Position numbers and translations under genes: made by a program. 30,650 nt of DNA from CAZKWY01 sp964556655 (GTDB lineage: Bacteria > Patescibacteriota > Minisyncoccia > Portnoybacterales > UBA2143). The notes below the pieces were generated by a model. That model did not search any database. It saw nothing but the letters and a program-made list of their open reading frames with translations, and was not told the origin of the DNA. The first letter of the stretch is position 1, and every line of letters begins with the position of its first letter. Where the stretch lies: the NCBI GenBank assembly GCA_964556655.1, contig CAZKWY010000008.1, positions 1-30,650 of the forward strand. Direction: 5' to 3'. This document shows, in pieces, positions 7,479 through 14,459 of the stretch.

Positions 7479-8027
7479 CTAGGAAGCGAGAGGAAAGCCC
7501 AACGACTTAAAAAGGGCCTTCCCCTCTTTTTTATTTTTAGCAGTGGTCACCACCGTAATCTCAAAACCAAAAATATTTTTAGCATGTTCGGCAGAAATCT
7601 CTGGGAAGATTATTTGTTCTTTGATGCCGATATTTAAATTCCCGGCTTGGTCAACATTGCTCTTCGGCAAACCGCGAAAATCTCTTCCTCGAGGAAGGGC
7701 AACATGGACTAAGCGGTCTAAAAAGTCATACATTTTCCCTTTTCTCAAAGTCGCCACCATTCCTACCGGCATTCCTTCTCTAATCTTAAAACCGGCAATA
7801 GCTTTTTTCGCTTGGCGCAAGGCCAGCTTTTGTCCTGCGATAAGAGCAAGATTTTTGGCTAGCTCTTCTTGGGCTTTTTCCTCTTTTAGAGAAGGGTTGA
7901 AGCCGATATTGACCACTACCCGCTGAATCCGCGGGACAGCCCATTCGTTGCCATAGCTAAATTTTTCCTTCATTTTAGGAAGAGTTTTTTTCTGATATTT
8001 TTCTTTCATTCTCATAAAGTTTTCCAT
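7479..8027 (-). CDS. rplE: 50S ribosomal protein L5 (uL5)
   Basis: L5 binds 5S rRNA and forms a bridge to the small subunit. The 182 residues contain the signatures VPRIQRVVVNIGF, GQKLALRQAKKAIAGFKIREG and LPRGRDFRGL. The first ATG (8025–8027) gives MENFMRMKEKYQ; either downstream Met (residue 5 or 7) is also possible because no SD marks the start. It starts 5 bp after the rplX stop. Confidence 0.96.
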   Translation of the reverse strand: MENFMRMKEKYQKKTLPKMKEKFSYGNEWAVPRIQRVVVNIGFNPSLKEEKAQEELAKNLALIAGQKLALRQAKKAIAGFKIREGMPVGMVATLRKGKMYDFLDRLVHVALPRGRDFRGLPKSNVDQAGNLNIGIKEQIIFPEISAEHAKNIFGFEITVVTTAKNKKEGKALFKSLGFPLAS

Positions 8028-8032
8028 ATTTG

Positions 8033-8341
8033 CTATGCTATTTCTTCACGGCATTTCTTGCAAAACCGATATTTTTTGCCTTCAATAATTTTGTGTCCCA
8101 CTCTAGAAGGCTGGCCGCATTTAGGACAAATGAGCTTGGCATTAGAAATGTCAATAGGCTTAGTTATTTCTACCGTTTGGCCTTTTTCTTTTTCGCTTTT
8201 AGGCCGACGGTGCTTTTTAACAAGGTTGACATTTTCTACTATAATTTTTCCCTGACCGGGAAAAGCCTGCAAAACTTTACCTTTTTTGCCCTCATCTTTG
8301 CCGCTAATAATTAAAACTGTATCGCCTTTTTTAATCTTCAT
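8033..8341 (-). CDS. rplX: 50S ribosomal protein L24 (uL24)
   Basis: L24 is an assembly initiator of the 50S subunit. The KOW motif is near the N-terminus (KGDTVLIISGKDEGKKGKV), followed by VENVNLVKKHRRP. The C-terminal third carries C72-x2-C75 and C94-x2-C97 (CPKC, CKKC), a zinc-ribbon-like pattern seen in many bacterial L24 proteins. Length is 102 residues. It lies between rplN and rplE. Confidence 0.96.
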   Translation of the reverse strand: MKIKKGDTVLIISGKDEGKKGKVLQAFPGQGKIIVENVNLVKKHRRPKSEKEKGQTVEITKPIDISNAKLICPKCGQPSRVGHKIIEGKKYRFCKKCREEIA

Positions 8342-8352
8342 AAAATTTGCCT

Positions 8353-8718
8353 TTATAAAACCTCTCCGGCCAAAGAAACAATTTTGTCAAATCCTTTTTC
8401 TTTTAACTCTCGCGGAATAGGGCCGAAGATGCGTCCGCCTTTAGGGTTAAAACCGTCTACAATTACAGCCGCGTTTTCGTCAAAGCGGATATAAGAGCCG
8501 TCATCGCGCCTAAATTCCTTTCTCTGGCGGACAATCACCGCGCGAACAATTTCCTTTTTCTTGATCTGCTTTCTTGGCTCGGAGCTTTTAACAGAAGCTA
8601 CCACTACATCGCCGATCCGCGCGTAACGCCTCCGAGAACCGCCCAAAACCTTAAAGCACTGAATAATTTTAGCTCCAGTATTGTCCGCTACTTTTAGTTT
8701 GGATCCTGCTTGAATCAT
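8353..8718 (-). CDS. rplN: 50S ribosomal protein L14 (uL14)
   Basis: L14 lies at the subunit interface and is the docking site of RsfS. The N-terminus IQAGSKLKVADNTGAK and the segments RRYARIGDVVVASVK and RFDENAAVIVD are signature regions. At 121 residues it has normal length. It is downstream of rpsQ. No SD precedes the ATG at 8716–8718. Confidence 0.97.
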   Translation of the reverse strand: MIQAGSKLKVADNTGAKIIQCFKVLGGSRRRYARIGDVVVASVKSSEPRKQIKKKEIVRAVIVRQRKEFRRDDGSYIRFDENAAVIVDGFNPKGGRIFGPIPRELKEKGFDKIVSLAGEVL

Positions 8719-8746
8719 ATTTTTTTCTTAAACAGCCAAAGCAAAA

Positions 8747-9040
8747 TTACTTTTCTGCCTGCTGATTTTCTTTTTCCGCGATCCATCGCTTTTCTCGACT
8801 TACAGGCCGACATTGGCGGATAATAACTTTTTCGCCAAGACGGCATTGGTTCTTGGGATTATGAGCCTTGTATTTCTTGCTAATCTTATATCTCTTTTTA
8901 TACTTGGGATGCATCTTATATCTGTCCACCAAGACTACTATGGTTTTATCCATCTTATCGCTTATTACTTTGCCCTTAAGCAAGCGGCTGGACTTCTTTA
9001 AAGACAATTCCTTTTTTTGCTTTTGATTATTCTTTGTCAT
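8747..9040 (-). CDS. rpsQ: 30S ribosomal protein S17 (uS17)
   Basis: S17 is a primary 16S rRNA binder with an OB fold. The core is KGKVISDKMDKTIVVLVDRYKMHPKYKK, then KAHNPKNQCRLGEKVIIRQCRPVSREKRW. The N-terminal extension of about 20 charged residues makes it 97 residues, slightly longer than the E. coli protein. Its start codon lies within the 3' end of rpmC (14-bp overlap), suggesting translational coupling. Confidence 0.95.
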   Translation of the reverse strand: MTKNNQKQKKELSLKKSSRLLKGKVISDKMDKTIVVLVDRYKMHPKYKKRYKISKKYKAHNPKNQCRLGEKVIIRQCRPVSREKRWIAEKENQQAEK

Positions 9041-9230
9041 AACTTTCTTTTTTCTTTTTGATCACGGTAAGAAGACGAGCGATTCCGCGTCGAACGCTTC
9101 TTATCTCCCTGATATTCTTTATTTTTTTACTTGATTTCTCAAAAGAAAGCTGCCCCAGCTTAGCTCTTTGCTGAACAAGCATATCATAAAGCTCTTTTTC
9201 TGTTTTATTGATTAGTTCTTTTGCCTTCAT
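9027..9230 (-). CDS. rpmC: 50S ribosomal protein L29 (uL29)
   Basis: L29 is a small helical protein near the exit tunnel that helps dock SRP and trigger factor. The 67 residues begin MKAKELINKTEKELYDML and contain the family pattern LSFEKSSKKIKNIREIRSVRRGIAR. It starts 7 bp after the rplP stop, and its end overlaps rpsQ by 14 bp. Confidence 0.94.
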   Translation of the reverse strand: MKAKELINKTEKELYDMLVQQRAKLGQLSFEKSSKKIKNIREIRSVRRGIARLLTVIKKKKESYDKE

Positions 9231-9237
9231 ATTATTA

Positions 9238-9648
9238 CTAACGGACTAAAAATCTCGTTTTAATAGGCAGTTTGTGGCTGGCGCGCCTCATTGCTTCTTT
9301 GGCCATTTCTTCCGACACTCCGTCCATTTCAAAGATAATCCGCCCCGGCTCCACGGGAGCGACATAATGATCCACGCCTCCCTTTCCTCCGCCCATAGGC
9401 ACTTCTATCCCTTTTTTGGTAATAGGTTTGTCTGGAAAAACCCTAATCCATATTTTTCCTCCACGCTGAACATATCTCGTCATTGCCCGCCGCGCCGCTT
9501 CAATTTGACGCGCGCTAAGCCAACATCTTTCCATTGTTTTCATAGCAAACGAGCCAAAGGCGATTTCATTGCCTCTGTCCGCCTTGCCTTTTTTTAGGCG
9601 CCGGCCTTTCTGCCACTTTCTATGTTTTACTTTCTTGGGCTGAAGCAT
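9238..9648 (-). CDS. rplP: 50S ribosomal protein L16 (uL16)
   Basis: L16 helps position A-site tRNA and completes the peptidyl-transferase region. The N-terminus MLQPKKVKHRKWQKGR and the segments IEAARRAMTRYVQRGGKIWIRVFPDKP and VPMGGGKGGVDHYVAPV are diagnostic. At 136 residues its length is normal. It starts 5 bp after the rpsC stop. Confidence 0.97.
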   Translation of the reverse strand: MLQPKKVKHRKWQKGRRLKKGKADRGNEIAFGSFAMKTMERCWLSARQIEAARRAMTRYVQRGGKIWIRVFPDKPITKKGIEVPMGGGKGGVDHYVAPVEPGRIIFEMDGVSEEMAKEAMRRASHKLPIKTRFLVR

Positions 9649-9653
9649 GGCTT

Positions 9654-10301
9654 TTAGAAAACTTCTCCTTTATATATCCAAATCTTAACTCCGATTGTTC
9701 CATAGGTAGTGTAAGCGGTCACATTGGCATAGTCAATATCAGAGCGAAGGGTTTGCAAGGGAATTTGCCCCTGCTTGAGCCATTCTTTTCTAGCAATTTC
9801 CGCCCCGTTTAAACGCCCTTTGATTGTTATTTTCGCCCCTTGTGCTTCTTTGTTCTGCATAATTTTATCCAAAGTTTGTTTCATCACTCTACGGTAAGGC
9901 ATTCTTCTTTCCAGCTGATTGGCTACTTCCGAAGCTACTACTGCCGCCTGAGCATTAACCTGCCTTACTTCTTCTATCTCTAAACGAACTTCCAAATTTT
10001 TCTTAGGATTATCCTTGGCAAGCAGCTTTTTAATTTCTTTTTTAAGCTCTTCAGCGCCTCCGCCGCCTCTTCCGATAACTAGGCCCGGACGCGCTGTTTG
10101 GACAATAATATTAATCTGATTAGCAGACCGCTCTATTTGTATAGAATTAACTCCCGCTTTGGCCAACCGACTATTTAAAAAATCACGGATTTTTACATCC
10201 TGCTCTAAAAGCCTATGATATTCCTTTTTATTAAACCACCTCGATTTCCAGTTTTTGTTTAAGCCGATGCGGAAAACAAAGGGGTGAACTTTATGTGCCA
10301 T
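9654..10301 (-). CDS. rpsC: 30S ribosomal protein S3 (uS3)
   Basis: S3 is in the 30S head at the mRNA entry tunnel. The start chosen is the ATG at 10299–10301, giving MAHKVHPFVFRIGLNKNW and 215 residues. A longer frame would begin at a TTG (10338–10340) and add 13 residues not found in the family. The KH domain with VIGRGGGGAEEL lies mid-protein, and the C-terminal S3 domain (KGRLNGAEIARKEW) follows. This start leaves 47 bp after the rplV stop. Confidence 0.95.
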   Translation of the reverse strand: MAHKVHPFVFRIGLNKNWKSRWFNKKEYHRLLEQDVKIRDFLNSRLAKAGVNSIQIERSANQINIIVQTARPGLVIGRGGGGAEELKKEIKKLLAKDNPKKNLEVRLEIEEVRQVNAQAAVVASEVANQLERRMPYRRVMKQTLDKIMQNKEAQGAKITIKGRLNGAEIARKEWLKQGQIPLQTLRSDIDYANVTAYTTYGTIGVKIWIYKGEVF

Positions 10302-10348
10302 AAAATTACGCTTTTGCCGATCCTGCTCCAAGGCCGGCAAAATATCTT

Positions 10349-10939
10349 TTAGATGCTTTTTCTCCTAAATATTTTTTTCGCCCTATCAAAAGTTTGACTG
10401 CCAAGAGCTTCCTTCTTCTTCGGCCGACGGCCTGAAGGACGAAAATTCTTTCCTTCTTCTTTGTTCTCTTTGAAAACTTCTTGGCTCTTTGTTTTTTCAG
10501 TTGATTCCTCGGGAAGAACGTCTGGTCCGATAGAAGCATCTCCTTTTGGTTTTTCAATCTTTTTCCGAGCCTGCTCTTGGGCAGGGTCTTTGGAAGGAAC
10601 GACTGTTCCTTTTTTTGCTCCCAAAACAATGGTTAAGTGGCTGGTCCGTTTCATAATCGGCGTAGCTCGCCCCATAGCCCGAGGCATCCATCTTTTTAAA
10701 GTCGGTCCCTGATCAACAAAAATTTTATCGATATAGAGAGATTCTTTTTCTAAGCTATGATTATGCCGGGCATTAGCGCATGCAGAACGAAGAAGCTTAA
10801 GCACAGAACGCGCAGAGCGCTTTGTTAAAAAAATCAACTGCCTTTCAGCCTCTATAACAGGCAAACCCCTAATAAGGCCAACTACTAGCCTGGTTTTGCG
10901 GGGAGATATTCTCAAATAGTTCAACTTAGCAGTAATCAT
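10349..10939 (-). CDS. rplV: 50S ribosomal protein L22 (uL22) with long C-terminal extension
   Basis: L22 lines the nascent-peptide tunnel. Residues 1–108 form the complete family domain (LRISPRKTRLVVGLIRG, then GPTLKRWMPRAMGRATPIMKRTSHLTIVL). The protein continues to 196 residues, with about 85 charged residues rich in Lys, Glu and Pro and probably disordered. The usual length is about 110. The frame is clean, so the tail is probably genuine. It lies between rpsS and rpsC, 5 bp after the rpsS stop. Confidence 0.94.
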   Translation of the reverse strand: MITAKLNYLRISPRKTRLVVGLIRGLPVIEAERQLIFLTKRSARSVLKLLRSACANARHNHSLEKESLYIDKIFVDQGPTLKRWMPRAMGRATPIMKRTSHLTIVLGAKKGTVVPSKDPAQEQARKKIEKPKGDASIGPDVLPEESTEKTKSQEVFKENKEEGKNFRPSGRRPKKKEALGSQTFDRAKKIFRRKSI

Positions 10940-10944
10940 ATTTC

Positions 10945-11238
10945 TTATTTATGGCGAGTGACAGCCTCCTGCTCTCTTTGCATTTTCCCTCCATGCCTGA
11001 TAAATTTCCTTGTCAGGGCAAATTCGCCCAGCTTATGACCGACCATATCTTCAGAAATAAAAACTTGAATATGTTCTTTACCATTATGGACGCCAAAAGT
11101 AAAGCCGACCATTTCTGGAACAATAGTGCTAGCGCGCGACCAGGTCTTAATAACCGTTTTGTCGCCCGGCTTTAATTCGCTTATTTTTTTTAATAGTTTC
11201 AGATCCACGTAAGGACCTTTTTTTAAACTTCTGCTCAT
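10945..11238 (-). CDS. rpsS: 30S ribosomal protein S19 (uS19)
   Basis: S19 pairs with S13 in the 30S head. The 97 residues open with SRSLKKGPYVDLKLLKK and include TWSRASTIVPEMVGFTFGVHNGKEH and VGHKLGEFALTRKFIRHGG. Length is usual. It sits between rplB and rplV, as in the S10 operon. Confidence 0.97.
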   Translation of the reverse strand: MSRSLKKGPYVDLKLLKKISELKPGDKTVIKTWSRASTIVPEMVGFTFGVHNGKEHIQVFISEDMVGHKLGEFALTRKFIRHGGKMQREQEAVTRHK

Positions 11239-11268
11239 AAGTTTACATTGGCAATTTTATTAGTAAAA

Positions 11269-12108
11269 CTATTTTTTCTTCTTTTTGGCACGCCTTTTAA
11301 CAATCAGCCGATCGCTAGCTTTTTTCTTTCTTGTTTTAACACCGAAAGCAAGCTTGCCCCACGGCGTTTTAGGCCCCTTGCGCAAGCCAATAGGCTGGCG
11401 GTTTTCTCCTCCGCCATGGGGATGATCGCAAGGATTCATAGCCGAACCGCGAACATGGGGACGCCTGCCCAGCCATCGACTCCGCCCGGCCTTGCCAATA
11501 ATCACGGCGTTATGCTCCAAATTACTCAGACGCCCTAAGCTGGCCCAGCATTCGCTCAAAATCATTCTAATTTCTCCAGAAGGCATCTTTAGCTGGGTGC
11601 AGCCTCCTTCATGAGACATTACCTGAGCGAAAGAGCCAGCCGATCTTATTAAACGCCCCCCCTGACCAGGATTGAGCTCTATATTATAAACTTCCGAACC
11701 TGAAAGAACGTTCTTTAGCTTCATCCTATTGCCTATTTTAGAAGAAGCTTTTTCACTGCAAACTACTTCGTCGCCTGCTTTAATCTTGGCTGGCGCTAAC
11801 ACATACCTTTTTTCTCCGTCATGATAATGGAGCAAAGCAACAAAGCAAGAACGATTGGGATCATACTCTATAGCTGCCACCTTAGCAGGAACGTCTATTT
11901 TGTCATAACGCCTAAAATCAATCAAGCGATATCTTCGGCGATGTCCGCCGCCCCGATGGCGGCTAGTGATTCTACCTCTATATCCACGGCCAGCCTTAAC
12001 CACCACTCGCTTAAGGAGCTTCTTCTCCGGCTTTTTGCAAGACAGAGAAGAATAATCAATAAAAGTCATTCCTCTTCTGCCCGGTGTTGTCGGTTTAGAC
12101 TGCTTCAT
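11269..12108 (-). CDS. rplB: 50S ribosomal protein L2 (uL2)
   Basis: L2 is a core 50S protein required for subunit joining and peptidyl-transferase activity. The 279 residues show RHRGGGHRRRYRLIDFRR and the catalytically relevant region with RGSAMNPCDHPHGGGENR; the conserved histidine of that segment is present. The tail ends in RRAKKKKK. It starts 4 bp after the rplW stop and precedes rpsS. Confidence 0.98.
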   Translation of the reverse strand: MKQSKPTTPGRRGMTFIDYSSLSCKKPEKKLLKRVVVKAGRGYRGRITSRHRGGGHRRRYRLIDFRRYDKIDVPAKVAAIEYDPNRSCFVALLHYHDGEKRYVLAPAKIKAGDEVVCSEKASSKIGNRMKLKNVLSGSEVYNIELNPGQGGRLIRSAGSFAQVMSHEGGCTQLKMPSGEIRMILSECWASLGRLSNLEHNAVIIGKAGRSRWLGRRPHVRGSAMNPCDHPHGGGENRQPIGLRKGPKTPWGKLAFGVKTRKKKASDRLIVKRRAKKKKK

Positions 12109-12112
12109 TTCT

Positions 12113-12517
12113 TTATTCTATGCTGTCTCCCTCTTGAAGGGTAACGACAGCTTTCTTATATCCTTTTTTTAATCCGCCTTTCCACCCTTGGCGCGCTCCC
12201 AATCTCCTTCTTTTTGCCGGTAAGTGGATAATGGCTGTTTTTTCTACTTTTACTCCGTAAAGATTTTCTATGGCTTTCTTAACTTCTGTTTTATTGGCGG
12301 AAAAAGCGACTTTAAAAACATATTTGCCTTTCTCTCCCATAGCCACTGTTTTTTCTGTTATTAGAGGTTCTTTAATAAATTCATAAGCGCGCGCGCAAAT
12401 ATCAGCTGGCGCTTCTTTCTTGTCCGGCCTGCCAGAAGAAGACGCTTTCTTCACAGCTTCTTGGCTGGTTTTTTCTTGAGAGATTTTCTTTTTCTTAAAT
12501 TTGTCTAGTAAGGCCAT
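12113..12517 (-). CDS. rplW: 50S ribosomal protein L23 (uL23) with N-terminal extension
   Basis: L23 sits at the tunnel exit and binds trigger factor and SRP. The family domain starts near residue 45 (YEFIKEPLITEKTVAMGEKGKYVFKV) and ends with KKGYKKAVVTLQEGDSIE. About 40 charged residues precede it (MALLDKFKKKKISQEKTS), giving 134 residues against the usual 95–100. No internal start has an SD, so the extended form is kept; a shorter product is not excluded. Confidence 0.94.
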   Translation of the reverse strand: MALLDKFKKKKISQEKTSQEAVKKASSSGRPDKKEAPADICARAYEFIKEPLITEKTVAMGEKGKYVFKVAFSANKTEVKKAIENLYGVKVEKTAIIHLPAKRRRLGARQGWKGGLKKGYKKAVVTLQEGDSIE

Positions 12518-12521
12518 ATTT

Positions 12522-13181
12522 TTATCGGACAGAATTTTCTGCCAAATAGGTTCTTTTAATAACTTCTATTGCTTCTTTGGCAATAATCAAATGTTTATGC
12601 TTCATCACATCAAAAGGATTTAGGCTATCTGCCCGCGCCACTTTCACCTTAGCCAAATTTTTTCCAGCGCGCACTAATTCCGGCTGGCTGGTCGGCATAA
12701 CCAAAAGAACGCTTTGCGCTAATTCTTTTTTCGTTTTATCGGAAAGAATTTTTAAAACTTCTAAAAGGCGCTTTGTCTTGCCTTGCTCCAGCGCTAAGTT
12801 GTCTAATAAAATAATTTCTTGATCGCAAGCCTTAGAAGAAAGAGCCATCAACAAGGCCTTTCTTTTGGCTTTTTTGTTAATTTTTTTGGCAAAGTTTTTT
12901 TCCTCGGTCGGACCAAAAGTAACTCCTCCTCCTCGCCAAATAGGCGAACGAATAGAACCATGACGCGCCCGGCCGGTGCCTTTTTGCCGCCAGGGCTTTC
13001 TTCCTCCGCCCCGCGCCTCGCTGCGGCCCTTAGTCAAAGCAAGCCTTTGTCTGGCGCCAGCGGCCTGAGAAACAATGGCCTGATGAACAACCTGCGGACG
13101 AAAAGCAACATTAAAAATTTCTTCAGGCAAATCAAACTTTCCTTGTTCTTCCCCTTTTTGATTGTAAACCGTTATCTCCAT
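12522..13181 (-). CDS. rplD: 50S ribosomal protein L4 (uL4)
   Basis: L4 binds 23S rRNA and extends a loop into the exit tunnel. That loop is seen as TKGRSEARGGGRKPWRQKGTGRARHGSIRSPIWRGG (residues about 50–85; written here by its position, with key motifs GGGRKPW and QKGTGRARHG). The 219 residues are close to family length. In E. coli L4 represses its own operon; the leader at 13890–14054 is a candidate site, but no E. coli-like target is recognised. Confidence 0.95.
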   Translation of the reverse strand: MEITVYNQKGEEQGKFDLPEEIFNVAFRPQVVHQAIVSQAAGARQRLALTKGRSEARGGGRKPWRQKGTGRARHGSIRSPIWRGGGVTFGPTEEKNFAKKINKKAKRKALLMALSSKACDQEIILLDNLALEQGKTKRLLEVLKILSDKTKKELAQSVLLVMPTSQPELVRAGKNLAKVKVARADSLNPFDVMKHKHLIIAKEAIEVIKRTYLAENSVR

Positions 13182-13199
13182 GAAAATAATTAATAAAAA

Positions 13200-13889
13200 C
13201 TATTCCTTATCTTTGGCTTCTTTCTCCTGCGGCAAATCTTGTTTCTGCTCTGCTTCTTTATTTTGGGCAAGCTCTTTAGTAACAACAACTTCCACTAAAG
13301 TCCCCTTTCTCCCCGGCACAGCCCCTTTAAGAGCCAAAAGATTATTTTCTTGGTCAACCGCCGCCACCTTTAAACCGCTAATGGTAAGCCTCTCTCCTCC
13401 CATGCGACCAGCCATTTTCTTCCCTTTAAAAACTCTCTCTGGAAAAGCCGAGCCGATAGAGCCGGGAGCGCGTTCGTTATGTTTCGTTCCGTGAGTAGCG
13501 GGAGCTCCACTAAAACCGTGCCTTTTAACCACTCCCTGAAAACCCTTTGCTTTGGAAAAGGCTGAAACTTTCACTTTTTCGCCGGGCAAAAAGAGAGAAA
13601 CATCAATCTTATCGCCCTCTTTAAGGGAGTGTTTGCCGCGAAATTCCTTTAAATAGCGGAAATAGGAAGCTAAGCCCGACTTCTTGAAATGACCTTGCTG
13701 GGGCTTTTTGACTGCTTTGGCCGGCGCCTCTTCCATGGCAATCTGCACCGCTTCATATCCATCTTTATCTAAAGTCCTTAAAGCAGCCACGAAACACGGG
13801 CCTGCCTCAATCAAAGTGACTGGCACAGCCTTATTATTTCCATCAAAAATTTGGCTCATGCCTATTTTTTTTCCTAGAATAAATTTCAC
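13200..13889 (-). CDS. rplC: 50S ribosomal protein L3 (uL3), GTG start
   Basis: L3 is an assembly initiator that reaches the peptidyl-transferase centre. The start is GTG (13887–13889), giving KFILGKKIGMSQIFD. The central loop reads GFSGAPATHGTKHNERAPGS and the C-terminal domain GRMGGERLTISGLKV. At 229 residues it carries a short acidic/Gln-rich tail beyond the usual end. It is the first gene after a 165-bp leader containing a promoter-like sequence and a strong hairpin. Confidence 0.95.
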   Translation of the reverse strand: MKFILGKKIGMSQIFDGNNKAVPVTLIEAGPCFVAALRTLDKDGYEAVQIAMEEAPAKAVKKPQQGHFKKSGLASYFRYLKEFRGKHSLKEGDKIDVSLFLPGEKVKVSAFSKAKGFQGVVKRHGFSGAPATHGTKHNERAPGSIGSAFPERVFKGKKMAGRMGGERLTISGLKVAAVDQENNLLALKGAVPGRKGTLVEVVVTKELAQNKEAEQKQDLPQEKEAKDKE

Positions 13890-13930
13890 GATTTTTTTTC
13901 TAAGTGGCCAAACGGCCGCGAATAAATTAA

Positions 13931-13953
13931 ATACCGGGCAACAAACCCGGTAT
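13931..13953 (-). promoter_or_regulatory. Hairpin in the rplC leader
   Basis: ATACCGGG and CCCGGTAT form a perfect 8-bp stem with a 7-nt loop, about 40 nt upstream of the rplC GTG. The minus strand after it is TTAATTT, a weak T-tract, so it could act as an attenuator or a protein-binding site. A second small self-complementary element, GGCC-GTTT-GGCC, follows at about 13898–13909. Confidence 0.55.
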
Positions 13954-14025
13954 CTCGTTAACGGACAGCTGCCACCATGCGATTAGTCAAAAATATCAAT
14001 TGAGAAAAGCATAATTTAGTTTCCT

Positions 14026-14053
14026 ATCTTAGCAAAAAAATGCTTTTAGTAAA
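14026..14053 (-). promoter_or_regulatory. Candidate promoter upstream of rplC
   Basis: The minus strand shows TTTACT, a 16-bp spacer and TAAGAT, with TGC directly before the -10 giving an extended form (TGCTAAGAT). It lies just past the rpsJ stop and would start a separate transcript for rplC onward. Four of six bases match in each box, so it is moderate. Confidence 0.4.
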
Positions 14054-14054
14054 A

Positions 14055-14387
14055 CTAACTGGTCTTAATTTCAATGTCTACGCCAGCCGGCAAACTCAAT
14101 TCCATTAACGCGTCAATGACCTTTCCTCCGGGATTGATAATATCAATCAATCTCTTATGGACTCTCATCTCATACTGCTCGCGGGAATCTTTATGGACGA
14201 AGGTGGAGCGATTGACAGTGTATTTATGGATCTCTGTCGGCAGAGGAATTGGTCCGCAAATTTCCGCTCCATGACGCTGAGCTGTTTCAATAATCTGTTT
14301 AACCGACTGGTCAATAAGCTTATGATCGTAAGCTTGAATCCTAATACGAATTCTTTGTTTAACTGATTCTTCTTTTTTAGGTGCCAT
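14055..14387 (-). CDS. rpsJ: 30S ribosomal protein S10 (uS10)
   Basis: S10 is in the 30S head and doubles as NusE in transcription antitermination. The 110 residues contain IRIRIQAYDHKLIDQSVKQI, GPIPLPTEIHKYTV and REQYEMRVHKRLIDI, all family signatures, with a short N-terminal extension. It follows tuf by 72 bp and is separated from rplC by 165 bp, whereas the two are usually close. Confidence 0.96.
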   Translation of the reverse strand: MAPKKEESVKQRIRIRIQAYDHKLIDQSVKQIIETAQRHGAEICGPIPLPTEIHKYTVNRSTFVHKDSREQYEMRVHKRLIDIINPGGKVIDALMELSLPAGVDIEIKTS

Positions 14388-14459
14388 TTGCTCTTAATTT
14401 CAACTTTCAATGATTGCTGTAAGCGCGCTAAAAAGCTTCTTTTCTTCTTGTTTTTCCGC

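Noticed and set aside
10306..10629. A 107-codon minus-strand frame inside rplV
   Set aside because: It lies in another frame of the Lys/Glu-rich L22 tail, has no family features, and rplV covers the region in a frame that encodes the L22 domain upstream.
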